Assembly (NCBI GenBank): GCA_914767715.1 | Contig: OU612069.1 | Span: forward strand, 23,805,387 to 23,869,386 | DNA: 64,000 nt | Direction: 5' to 3' | From: Membranipora membranacea | Lineage: Eukaryota; Bryozoa; Gymnolaemata; Cheilostomatida; Membraniporidae | In this document: positions 12,629-23,816 of the stretch, piece after piece | Numbering within the stretch: the first letter of the stretch is position 1 | Layout of the letters: each line of letters starts with the position of its first letter | Made by a program: the position numbers and the translations under genes | The notes under the pieces: generated by a model | Seen by the model: the letters and a program-made list of their open reading frames with translations, nothing else | Told to the model about the DNA's origin: nothing | Database searches by the model: none

Positions 12629-12837
12629 GCTCGAGGCCATAGGCATCTGGAGTTACAAGCATGCATAGTTTGCCCATGTCCAGTATCAACCGCCCCCTTT
12701 CCCCTTCGGGAAGGGGGGGAAAGGAGGTGGTGACTCCAGATGCTTGTAACTCCAGATGCTTTTAACTCCAGATGCCTATGCTCGAGGCCCCCGAGTTAAC
12801 TCAAGGAGTTAGAGTCCCTCTTACTCCTTGAGTTAAC
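12629..12837. repeat. Cluster of three nested or adjacent hairpins
   Basis: The left arm 12,629-12,662 (begins gctcgaggccataggcatct) pairs with the right end 12,755-12,788. Inside the right arm the motif aactccagatgctt is repeated about three times (12,732-12,775). In the loop, a C-rich then G-rich hairpin sits at about 12,692-12,726 around ccttcgggaagg. Just outside, a 15-bp perfect inverted repeat with arms 12,795-12,809 and 12,823-12,837 (gttaactcaaggagt and its complement) forms a third stem. It may be the remains of a foldback element. Confidence 0.8.
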
Positions 12838-12934
12838 CCAGCTGGGTTTACACCAATTGCATGCAAATGAATCAAATTTGAGCTACGCATCCCCAAACAG
12901 TATGTTATTACCAGCTATTATTTTATTATTGTAG

Positions 12935-14202
12935 ATAGGACCGGATGACTTTCTCACATTTGATCACATTCTCTATGGATGAAGGTAACTTAGAGTAAGT
13001 AGTAATTTTGATTTCATCATAAGAATTGGGCATTTAAGGAATAGTCATGACCTCTGCCAGGTAAAGAGACTAAAATTACTTGATGCAATCTATTTTGGAG
13101 GTCCTTGAAAATTGGGGATATGGAAACCTTCCGTTTTATTAGTCAAATATGTTAGCAAGCTAACCTGTTTCAACAAATTTCAAAATACTTAAAATAATGC
13201 CAATTTTCATGCTTTTTTCATACCGCTATCTCCATTTATTTCTAAAACAAGTCCATGAGAAGGAAATTACTCCATAATCCCATAATTATGACTGACTGAC
13301 TCATGGAAAGACATGTGACAGCATGGAAAGACATGCTGACAAGCTGGAAAGACAGCTAAACCTACTACAAGGGGTCCCAGCAATGGGCCATGTAAGGCCA
13401 ATAACCCTAACACGTAAGCTGTGTTTCATAGGGTGGCAATGGTGGATTGGAATGTGCTGTGGGATGGGAGAACACAACTCCGAGTAGTGAATAGCGGGCT
13501 ATCTAATTAGCGCCATCGACCCATTATTTTTTGGGGATGGTGAGATCACTGCCAGGCGATTAGTGCCGCAGGAGTTGTGGGTTCGAGTCCCACTGGGGGA
13601 GCTTTCATTGTTGATTGTTCCAGCCCCAGCACCCTCGGGTGTATACCTCTCCAATTATGAAAAAACACTATTGGCAATAATTTTCGAACCTCTTAGGGCC
13701 AACAACTGCAGTGGTATAGTTATTCAACAGCTATCTTATGGAGAGGAGGGGGTCGAGCCTTCCTGACTGCGGGATCGGCTGGCGGGGGTTTTGAGTGAGG
13801 GTGTTGGGTAGGTGGCATCGGTTGTTTTGGTTCCCCTTGTTATCTGGGCAAACCTGGGTGGTCTCATTTTCCTGCCCTCTAGTTCTGGCTGTCTTGCGTA
13901 GACTAACAGACCACACCGTTGCATTATTATAGTTTTTTTTATTAATTATCATTTAGTTATTGCAGAAACCTAATACAAAATAAAGAAGCTTAGAGGTAGG
14001 ATGTGAATGTAGGCCATAAGCAGCAACTGGGCAGGAGTAACTTAGTTATTTACTGCTCTTGTATCAGCTGTTGACTTCACTAGACTTATTTCTATCTTTT
14101 AGACACCTGCAGAGTCTGATAGGACCAAACAACAAGGCTAAAATAAATCTTATCAGTGAATACGACCCTGAGGGAGAAGTTGTCACCCCTGATTGCTATT
14201 AT
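12935..14202 (+). pseudogene. Low-molecular-weight protein tyrosine phosphatase, two exons, frameshifted
   Basis: Two exons match the C-terminal half of LMW-PTP (the ACP1 family), a cytosolic phosphotyrosine phosphatase. Exon a (12,935-12,994) encodes PDDFLTFDHIL followed by MDEGNLE, matching the family segment around CMDESNLR. Two bases of the Cys codon between the two parts are missing, so the frame breaks. Exon b (14,103-14,202) encodes HLQSLIGPNNKAK, then EYDPEGEVVTPDCYY, matching the family segment that ends in the conserved DPYY; here the Pro is Cys. Splice phases between the two exons fit (donor ga|gtaagt, acceptor ag|acacctg). I see neither the P-loop exon (CxxNxCRS) upstream nor the last exon downstream. 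It is most likely a pseudogene or partial duplicate; an assembly indel is the alternative. Confidence 0.7.
13531..13602 (+). repeat. tRNA-like remnant, possible SINE head
   Basis: A good pol III B-box (ggttcgagtcc, 13,580-13,590) lies in a short T-arm-like stem (gtggg/cccac). The rest does not fold as a cloverleaf. It lies inside the intron of the LMW-PTP remnant. It is probably a relic of a tRNA-derived SINE rather than a tRNA. Confidence 0.4.
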
Positions 14203-15384
14203 GTGAGTACTCTCTGATACAGATGATGTTTGTAATTCCCAGACTGTAACGCTGTCACAAACATGCACTACACCATGGGTGATCTACATTTTCCTCCTTG
14301 GTTTTTATTCAGATTATGTACAAATAGAAGAATTATGCTATAAAATTTCTTATCATTCCATCACTTTTTTTGAGTGAGCACAAGATGTACAGTACCTGCT
14401 GTCCTGTCTGTTCAACAATAGATTTTTACAGCTCATCATTAGGGATTTGAGAGCTGATCAAACTCAAGTAATTGGCAAAATCTAAAAATTCCACAGAATT
14501 TTTCAGCTGCCGAGTCTGAAATCGATAAATGGGCATCAAAATTATGTCCCAATGAGGTTTCAGCAGTGCTGATTCCGAATCAAATAGAGCTTGTTTCCAA
14601 CAATCAATAGTTTACAAGATAGAAGAGAGGCCAACTCCGAAAATATGCACAATACCAAGCTCAGAAAACTATCTATTGTAATTAATGTTTACCAACGCCC
14701 CAAAATTTCCCACTATCTTCATTTGTTGGTTATCTTTAATTGCTAATTGCCACTGAAACTAGAACTTTACACATCAGCTAGGATATATATATAATTGTGT
14801 TTAAAAGATTTATGTAAGCAATAATGTACAAACAGGAAAGATAGCAATATAGGTCTGGGGTATTCAGTTGTTGGTATGATGTGTTATAAATAATTGTCCT
14901 ATGATTATCCACTCTGCGCATGTGCTCTGAGATGTTGAAGCATACGTTCGTCTCTGCAGCAAAGGGCTTGAATTATTTTACCTAATCTGATTACCTTGTT
15001 TGGCAAAACAATGATAACCCAGATGTTGGTGATATTTGGGCCTGCATGGAACACTGGCTTTTCAATATGTTAAGCTTGACCTCTTGGAGTTGCCTTTCCT
15101 GATGGAAGGCAGCGCCACCATCTCTGTGCTGCACAGATAGACTATGTCACAAGGCAGGCAGAGTAATGATTATCAGCAAGCATATATCACGGCATTGCGA
15201 TACACACAGTGCGTCGTTACGCAGGTACTGAAACCGTGATGTCATGCGTGTTGTAGAAACAATCTGCCCAGTTATACGCATTATTTGATTGAGTAAACTT
15301 CACAAATTTCTTGATCAAACCGAAAACTGCTATTGTTCTATACTGTATTATTTCTGTAACTTACCTGTATATTATCTAATCACC
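14203..15384. other. Intergenic, upstream region of the 19-exon gene
   Basis: No exon-like segment was recognised. The last 200 bases before the start codon at 15,385 presumably hold the promoter of the downstream gene, but I see no convincing TATA or initiator element. Confidence 0.4.
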
Positions 15385-18300
15385 ATGCCTTCCAATGATG
15401 GTAAGTTTTTGCAACTATAATGATACTATAGCTATCTTCAAACTGCAGCCCAACAACTTGAATGTTATTTCAATGACAATCCATTCCACTGCTGCATTGA
15501 TCTGAAGTCAGTTACAATTAACACCCCGCTGAACTGTGAATAAATAGATGATTCGGGCACAACACTATCCTTCTCTGATATATGAATAGTTCCCCAGACT
15601 AACAACCTGTTCTCAGGGAGACTATTACTGTGTTTCCTCGATCTCATAAACTCAGATAGGATTTATGTGACTGTACTTAAATCCCAAGGATAAGGCGTGC
15701 ATATCAAGCTAAAGAGATTTATGTTATAACATTGTTTCTTGTTATCAGGTAAGAGTTCTGTGTCTGCCCTCAGACCTCGGGGTTATGAGGCTCATATCCA
15801 CAGAATGAGAGCGCTAAGAGGGAAACCAGAAATCAGGCTCAACAAGAACCAACAGATGTAAGTGTTTAGAATCAACAGATGTAAGTGTTTAGATGTAAGT
15901 GTTTAGATGTAAGTGTTTAGATGTAAGTGTTTAGATGTAAGTGTTTAGATGTAAGTGTTTAGATGTGAGTGTTTAGATGTAAGTGTTTAGATGTAAGTGT
16001 TTAGATGTAAGTGTTTAGATGTAAGTGTTTAGATGTAAGTGTTTAGATGTGAGTGTTTAGATGTAAGTGTTTAGATGTAAATGTTTAGATGTAAGTGTTT
16101 AGATGTAAGTGTTTAGATGTAAATGTTTAGATGTAAGTGTTTAGATGTAAGTGTTTAGAAATGATTCTCGCTATTTACCTACAACTTACCCTTCATTGGT
16201 CAAGCAGCGACTTGTTTTTGTTTTTTTCTAAAACAAAAACACAAAGTGCCTGTTTTGCAAGGCTACACATAGTTCTCCTTACCATCATTACTTTAACCTT
16301 TAGTTGTTGCTTGCTGTTATCCTATAATCAAGTTATCCTATAATCAGTGATAACTTTGTTATTTCTATGATCTCTATCTATGTGATTGTTTCAGCAGCAA
16401 GTCTGTTGTTAGCACAGTGAAACTTCATTCTCCTGCTGTTGCTCCAAGGAAAGCATCTGTCTCCCCTTATTGTGTTCAGAAACCAACCACCTCAACGCCA
16501 AAGAAATTAGCTACTTTGCCAAAAATTGGTAAGTGGTGTAACATAGGCCCGGGAGGAAACTAATTTTTTATTTCAATCAATAATTTACATGTACAATGAT
16601 ATGCTTTTGTGATCACCGTAGCAGTATAGGTGTTAGCTGAAGATAAGTGTACCAAGTTTGGAGCTGACTTGATATTAGCTAGCTGAGAGAGAAATCTGTA
16701 TAATATAAAGAGGGTGATTTAATGTTAGCTAGCCCTAAACTCAGCTGTTTACTAATTCATGATGGATCAATTACCTCATAACATTGTCTTAACAATTTCT
16801 AAATAATTGTTTCAGGTAACGGTGCTCTGCCTGTTTGTGAGGCTAAGAAACATATTTTACCCGGTACTCTGACCAGAACAAGAGTTGAGTGCAAAGGAGG
16901 GAAGAGAAAAGAAAATGCTGCTGCGGTAGATATCGTTGGTAACGGGTGAGTCAAGTACATGTACAGTCAGCTTTATGAAAAATTGAGTGTACTATAGCTC
17001 CAACTTCCTGTCTGCTGGCTTCACAGATCTTGAGCAGCTGGACAATATTTGACACTAATTTTCAATAACAGCTGACTCCTTGTAACTGATAAGGACAATA
17101 TCTACAATTGAGACAAAACAGGGAGGGGGAACAAACACTGCCATGATATTAAATATCAAATCTTTTAGAAGTTGTCTGCTCATTACAAGTAGGTGGACAA
17201 CTCAATTCCTTCTGCTTGAAGGACAATCTGCAATGTTTATTTTGGTAATATTTACTTCTTTGTTTTAGGAGAAACCACTCCAAGCCTGTTGTCAAGCTAC
17301 ATCAGTCAGCAGCTGCTATTAGGAGTGTAACTTCACCACCTCTCTGCTCTGTTAAACGGATTTGTCCTGAGTCAGCCAGGTCTGGTTTTGCTAAAAGCCA
17401 TCTGAAGAACAATGGTGAGTCAGATTGCGACTTTTATGTTCTTCTTTTCCAATTGCCAAAGTATTGTTCACTCTCAATAATAATAAGTGTGGGAGGGGGT
17501 GGTTTTCTGTGACATTACTTGCAGTACCAGTATCAACAAAATATTCGAATATTTCAGGTACCAACAAGTCATTTGCCAGCCCTCAGGAAGGCAAGGAGCA
17601 GAGAAAACGTCAGAGAAAAGACAGCAGCTTGAGAGGCTCCGGAGATAGACAGAGTGTCCCTACACTCAGCAAGTGAGACATTTCAAACTTCAAAATATCT
17701 CACAACAATTCCTTTTCGTCGGTCTTGAAAAGCTAAGGTTATTTCATATCCATTTTCACTGCGTACCCATATAAGCTTGCAAAAGCTAGCGTGGCAAAGC
17801 CAGCAGTTTAAGACAACTTTCAGGTGCTCGGAATTACTGCACACCAATTACAGTCCACTTAAGCCTGTTGTCTTGTGGAAAACATACATATGATAATCTG
17901 TCTCTCAGATAGTTCATGTCAGTCTTTCCGTTTCCATTGATATCGACATTGAGTATCAAAGTTCAAGAGCGTTCATGAATAAACGACAGTAACAGGTTAT
18001 ATCGTTCACAATAGGGTTCCAGGGAGTAAATACAGCAGCAGAGCCAGCCGAAATGTATCAGGCAGTACTTGTGTCAGCAGAAGTCCTTGTTCCTCTGATC
18101 TGTCAGTGGGTAATCATCTCCCTTCTTATCAGGAGACAGATGTAGATGAGTTGCCACCTCAGTCAAAACGATTATTGCAGTAAGTAAGATGAAAGTAGAA
18201 AGACCATCACACATGGATTTATCAGTACTCTTTAAGGGATTTATATCATGTTCAGGTACTTCTAAGAGTTATTTGCCCTTTGTTTCAGAGCTGACAACAC

Positions 18301-21300
18301 CTTAATTCAAGGAAATGAAAATCAACAGGATGCTAATGTACAAGAAGAGGCGGTGAAGTTTATCATAGAAAGTCATTATAACAAAACTGTAGCAGTTTTA
18401 ATTTTTTTTTTAGGGAGCTGTGCCGACAAGTAAAGAGGAGGTTGGAGTTATCCCTTAGAAATCAGCTGAGCTCTGTTACTATAAAAATTGATTTATCGCA
18501 TCCTGCAAGTGTGAGAACTGTTACAGATTCTGCTGAGTTGCTCTCCTCAGATAGAGGTCAGCCTCTAAGTTGTATCATCTACAATTACGCAAACTTTATT
18601 AACTCGTATATGACTTTTATTTCTTAATTCCCTGCAATTCCTCTCTCGAGAAAATCAAATATGCTTTAGGTAGTAAATTATTTGATGCTGTCCAATAATC
18701 AATTGCTTATGTTATGATAGCTGTGATGCATATGTGATGCTGTAGCTTGGCTGCATATCAAACAAGGAACAACTAAAACCTGTTACTCTACTTGAATTTT
18801 ACTGATTCCTGAAATCACAAATCAAGACTTATAATAATTACTAACTAATAATAACTTTTTTCAGACCAAAGGAAAACACAGTGTGTGTCTGTACCAAAAA
18901 TGCTATCAACTGTAAAGACACCGTGAGTATAAAAAGTCAAGAAAGAGATTAAGTGCTTGATCCAAGGCTCTTGGTTAACAGATAATATCAAGCCTTATCT
19001 CTTCCAATATCCATCCATCCGGCCATGGACATCCTTTCATGACTTTGCTTTGTATGTCTTAGATGTCCGTAAAAAATGTGTGCCAGTTACTTATATCTGG
19101 TCCCATTGAAGAGCTCCACTGACAGGCCAATTTGTAGCAACTGGATCTCCTTAAACCTTAAAGACGAATCAAAATTTTGTTTGTTTGCAGGAGAGTATAC
19201 AGCAGGACCTTATCGGAGGAATACAGAGAGCTGTCGGTATACACTGATTATGGTTCATCCTCCCTATCCAATGAAACTGCCTATCACAGTGAAACTGACA
19301 CCGATGATTTTGTGTTAGTATTCAGAATATTCGTAATTCATCAAATTCATAAGGTTTATACCTTACCAGTGAGATGATCTCCCAAATCAAACTCCGATGT
19401 GATGAAAAAAATGTGTTGAAATCAAACAAAGGTGGAAAGTGGTAACTCAGATCAAAATCACACGATTAGACATTGTCATATGGTTTGATACAGTTCTGCA
19501 TTCAGTTAACACCTTTCCTGTACATTGCCAGGACCCCTGTTGCACCGCTGGAATGGGTCAGGGGTCGTGGCTCACACTGGGCTACTTTCTTGATGGATTG
19601 GTTCATTACCAAAGACACCTCAGTGTAACTACATCCGTAAAAAAGCAGCTACACCAACACAAATCAAACATAGGCCACCAGTCAGGTACATAGATGAAAC
19701 TTTCTTTAAGTTTTGAACTTCTTATAAAACGGCGCATTCTGTGACTTACTTTTTTTTTATCCTCTTATAGTCCTCTTTATCCTGATATTGGGGAGAGAGA
19801 GGCTATGACACCAATAACTCCGCAGAAATCAGGTATGATAGGAAAAAGGAGATTCCGCATAAGATTTCATTATTTTCCTAGATATTTGCCTTAGTTCGCC
19901 TTATATCATCTTATGGTCAAAAGGTGTTCCATCTCGAGGGTAACCGATGTCTATATTGTCGCTGTCTTAGCACAATATCCGTCACCGAACAAACTTCACC
20001 ATCCAGATGTAAGCATCATCATATCACTTTTTCCAGGGCCCTCAGCTGATCCCTGCAGTTACGCTTCAGATTTCTGCAGTGATGATGACCCAGGCACACA
20101 GTATAACAACTTCTCCTCACCCTCTTCAAAATTCTGTCCTGTCCCTCAAGGTAAGGTTGCTAAATCATATAATATAATCATGTGATTATTGAGATCATTG
20201 TTATGTTGCCGGTGAAAGACTGTAGAAGGGATTGTTTTGTTTCGTTTCCACGTTTCATGGAATTCCCATCGGTGAAACATCAGAAGGTGACTTATCACCA
20301 TTCATATAAGATATAACAGTTTATTTCAGTTTTTGTATTGGAATGGTTTAAAATCTTGTGATGAAAAACAATATATCTGATCTATATATCCGAATCCGTT
20401 TATCAATACAACGCGCTGCATATCTTTCAGAATGTGATGTATCTGTCAAGTATGGCCATAGCCAAACAACAAGACTGCCTATGATTCATTCTACCTCTAC
20501 ATCTAAATTCCCCTCCAATTCGTCTGTCAAAAAGGTTTGTTACATGAACCAAATATGGCCATATTCTAGATGAATCTAAGGTGTATAAATATATGCATAT
20601 CAAAAGAATTTGGAGTTTGAATAGAGACATTGATATAAATTACAGCTGTAATATTGTTTCATTTGCAGAGAATTGGTAAATTATGTGCCGATACTGCAAG
20701 TTTTGTACTTATATCCACATTTCTTGTCCTGAGCTGTAAGAGGCCACAAATTTTGATAGCTTTGAAGAATATAAAACTTGATCTGTATTTCACATTATGA
20801 ATTTTAGATTTAAGGTTTATAGAGCTATTTTTTTACTAGAAGCAACCTACCTTAATCATATTTCTCCTTTCGTAGGCATCAAAAATCCCTGTAAGAAAGA
20901 ATGAAACAGCAAACTCTGAAATAAAAAATAGAAGGTGAGTCATCACACATATTTTTATCACGTCATAAATAATGTGTTGGTCAGAACATAAACACCATTT
21001 CCTTTTTCGATTCTTCAATTCACCCTGTATATTCTTCTTTTGGCGTATGTGTCAAATCATTATTTTACTTTTCTAATTAAGGTTTGTTCCACATCCGCCA
21101 TCAACGAAGAAACCTGCCACTGCCAACAAGGTAAGGGTCCATTTATGCAAAGGTCACATCTGTATTAAAATTGCTTAACATCGATGAGATTGAGTAATGA
21201 TACCAAGCTTGGCATTAGACTATACTTGAATATACTTGATATCTGTTTTAGATGATATTTCCAAATTTTTGAATCGTCTTAAAGTATATTATCTTGATTT

Positions 21301-21358
21301 TCAGAGATCGCTCCCTGCATTAAGAAGGGTGAAGTCTGACACACCAGAACTGAATTGA
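15385..21358 (+). CDS. 19-exon gene for an unrecognised 537-aa Ser/Lys/Pro-rich protein
   Basis: Exons chained by GT-AG sites and phase: 15385-15400, 15749-15857, 16395-16528, 16816-16945, 17269-17414, 17558-17672, 18015-18179, 18289-18352, 18414-18429, 18865-18922, 19191-19313, 19532-19556, 19615-19685, 19771-19832, 20037-20150, 20431-20534, 20876-20934, 21082-21130 and 21305-21358. They total 1,614 nt and read through from ATG (MPSNDG) to TGA without a break. The product is hydrophilic, has no signal peptide or membrane segment, and appears largely disordered, with basic patches (KRQRKDSS, KRICPES) and acidic Ser-rich patches (SETDTDDF, CSDDDPGTQ). A short N-terminal segment, GYEAHIHRMRALRGKPEIRL, looks helical and may be the most conserved part. 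I do not recognise the family. Weak points are the 16-nt ninth exon and the 58-nt intron after exon 12. An alternative longer ninth exon (18,414-18,558) is open in another frame. Part of exons 13-14 is duplicated near 62 kb. Confidence 0.7.
15858..16158 (+). repeat. 14-bp minisatellite made of splice-donor sequence
   Basis: About 20 copies of gatgtaagtgttta start exactly at the end of exon 2 of the 19-exon gene. Every unit repeats the donor hexamer gtaagt (a few have gtgagt or gtaaat). The first unit is preceded by aatcaacag twice, so the exon edge itself was duplicated in the expansion. Confidence 0.95.
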
Positions 21359-22588
21359 TGTTTGGGTCTGTATGGTTCTACAGGTAATTTAATACATACT
21401 ATTTACTTTAGGAGCATCAGATGCAAGTTAAAAAAATTTCATCGCTGCATGCTGCATTGTACACTGGCATCAACTGTTATGATTTTATTGTTGAAAAGAC
21501 ATATATAATTGAAGATCGTGATACAGAGCAAAAAGGAAGAATGTTTTGGACGGAAGGATGCACCTCCTGTTACAACTCTGGTTCGATCTTTGCAGTCCTG
21601 AGTAGTCAGTTGGCCAACTTAAGCATCTATACTTTCTTGTAGTATTAAGGAGAGGTTTCTTAACTCTTGTCTAACTCTCCTTGTCTGCCTTCCATCAACA
21701 AAAATTATTCTAAGAACTCACCAATGATGCTCTGTCCACTCAGCCCTATACCAGAGCATCCAATCATTGGTGATTTTCATGTTCATAATCTATGACTTAA
21801 TTCCGCTCCCTCCTTATTTTGCTTAGCTAGCAATACAAGATAAGATTTCTTGTTTATTTTTCTTGTTCCTTTTTTTATGAAAAGGGCTCCGCATGTTTTT
21901 TTTCTTCGAATGCAGCCTTTGTAGCCTCTAATAATGATTAATTCAGTGGCATTACTGTTTGTGTGTGTGTGTGTGAAGCTGTGTATTTGAGGTTAGTGCT
22001 GTCTCATTCAGTTGTCTCCTCTAGAAACAGTGTATATTCTCCCTCTCACTCCTGAACTGATTTTGAGTCTTTTGAGTCTTTGCTCCATTCACGTGTCCCT
22101 GTTCCAATCAGATCAAGGGAAGGTCACCCCTTATATCCTGTCCCCTCTATTGTTCTTCTTAGTCTCTATGGGCGCTATTGGCTCTATATCTCTTTGATGT
22201 AACTTCTTGATCATCCTTGCTGCACTTCTGATCGATCGACTTTTGAACTGGGATCTGATTGATTTATGGCAAATCTCAAGCTTTTTTTTCTCTTTTTAGC
22301 CTTTTCAATTACTGCTTGATTTGTATAAGTGGTCCTTACAATTTTTTTTTCAGAGAGAAAAAGCCAGTAAACACAAAAAAGCTCACCATTACATTGCATA
22401 CTGTGAAAGTATCCATTTTTTACTCAAACGATGCTCATTACCCTCTTGAGATAAGAGTGAAATATTCGCATACCAGTATCCAATAATGCCTCTCCGCATC
22501 ATAATTCCCTGGCCTTTGCTCACCCTCAACTCGTGACCTTCCCGTGGTTCCCTTTCTAACTTGGCCTTTTGCCGCTATGTTCGATTTG
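21359..22588. other. Intergenic, no gene seen
   Basis: Downstream of the 19-exon gene, presumably including its 3' UTR. A short GT repeat sits near 21,960. No protein motif is recognised in the short open frames of either strand. Confidence 0.5.
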
Positions 22589-23288
22589 CCAACCCCTGTC
22601 TATGAATTCTCTTGTTGTGACTTTGCCCCTACGGTAAACAGGGAGTTTGTTCCTCATTTTCAATCCAAAAGTTCCTTGTCTTACTCTGGTGGAGCTCCAA
22701 AACTAGCTATGAGCAAACAAACTTCTTTAGCAACTCGCATTGTCTGTGTTTTCATAGCCAAAACTTCAATCCACTCGGAATAGATGTATAATGATAAGGC
22801 TTAGTTTGAAATCCAATAGGTCTGTTTTTGTTCCGCTGACATACCCGGAAGGTGATTTCTGCTTCCTTTTATTTTGGAAGGATTTGCGAACATTTTCTAC
22901 AATTCTATCATATCTTGTCTAGTTTAATACATCCCCATTTGATTGAGATGACTAAGACCAGAAAATTGTCAACCTACTAAGTTAGCATCTCTGCCAGCTG
23001 TGTTTGCTTTATCCAACAAAGTGATCATCAGGTCTAGTCGGTCCTGTGCTGTTTGCAGTTTATCTTTCACATGTTTTTGGGACGCTCCTTTAATGTCAGA
23101 ACTAACTCCTTGTTATGGGTTGATAGTCTTCTTGAATGAACCCTTTTATGCAGTATCACTGAACAGACTTGTGGCTTTCAATGCTCTGAAGTTCTGACCT
23201 GTCCTACATGTTTTTTTTCTGAACTTGTCAGTTTCATTCATATGTATGTTACCGGTTTATACTCTCCATCCTCTTGATCTTTTAATAA
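22589..23288. repeat. Dispersed repeat B, copy 1
   Basis: About 700 bp closely similar to 60,703-61,379 in the same orientation, with mostly point differences and a few short indels. Both copies start at ccaacc-ctgtctatgaattc and end at cttgatcttttaata. No long open frame is conserved between the copies, so it is probably a non-coding repeat or part of an element whose remainder is not here. Both copies lie within about 330 bp of a retrotransposon LTR, but on opposite sides of it. Confidence 0.85.
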
Positions 23289-23609
23289 CACTGCTCACAG
23301 TGAGCGACCTCTAGCATCTGTATTAACATGGTGTCTCAGACCTTTTTTCAATTTTTTTTCTCAGTGGTAGCAGGACTGGTTGTATATTGCCTGTTTGACT
23401 TTCACATATGCACCTATTCCTTTCCTCTTAGCATCACTTTATATCCCTGTATCAATGGGCTAACCCTGTCCAAGATCAAGATCATTGCCGGAAGGCGCAT
23501 AATGATCATCAAATATCTTGAATGCTTGCACACAAATTTCACATATCTACACTGCAACTGTCCTCCTTCACATCAAATATCATGCTTCCAAATGTATTCA
23601 CAATGAGAG

Positions 23610-23803
23610 TATAGTGTATGGTACTCACCAGTTCTGTAGCCCTTTGGCCCACTATAGTATCTCTAGCCCAGCTTGGTCTCTCTGTGGCTCCTTGTCACCC
23701 TCTTGGCTCTTGCGCATCCCGGAAGTCCCCCTTCCTCTATCCTGCAGGTGGTCACTGTCTAAAGCTCCTTGACCTTGGTTCTTATATCTCGGACTACACT
23801 ACA
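23610..23803 (-). mobile_element. 3' LTR and polypurine tract of the Ty3/gypsy element
   Basis: A 194-bp segment matches 60,319-60,513 with few differences. On the minus strand it starts tgtagtgtagtcc and ends catacactata, which are nearly inverted ends. Immediately upstream on the minus strand (23,804-23,816) is agagaaagggaga, a polypurine tract, as expected directly before a 3' LTR. No target-site duplication can be checked because the 5' end of this copy is missing. Confidence 0.85.
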
Positions 23804-23816
23804 TCTCCCTTTCTCT

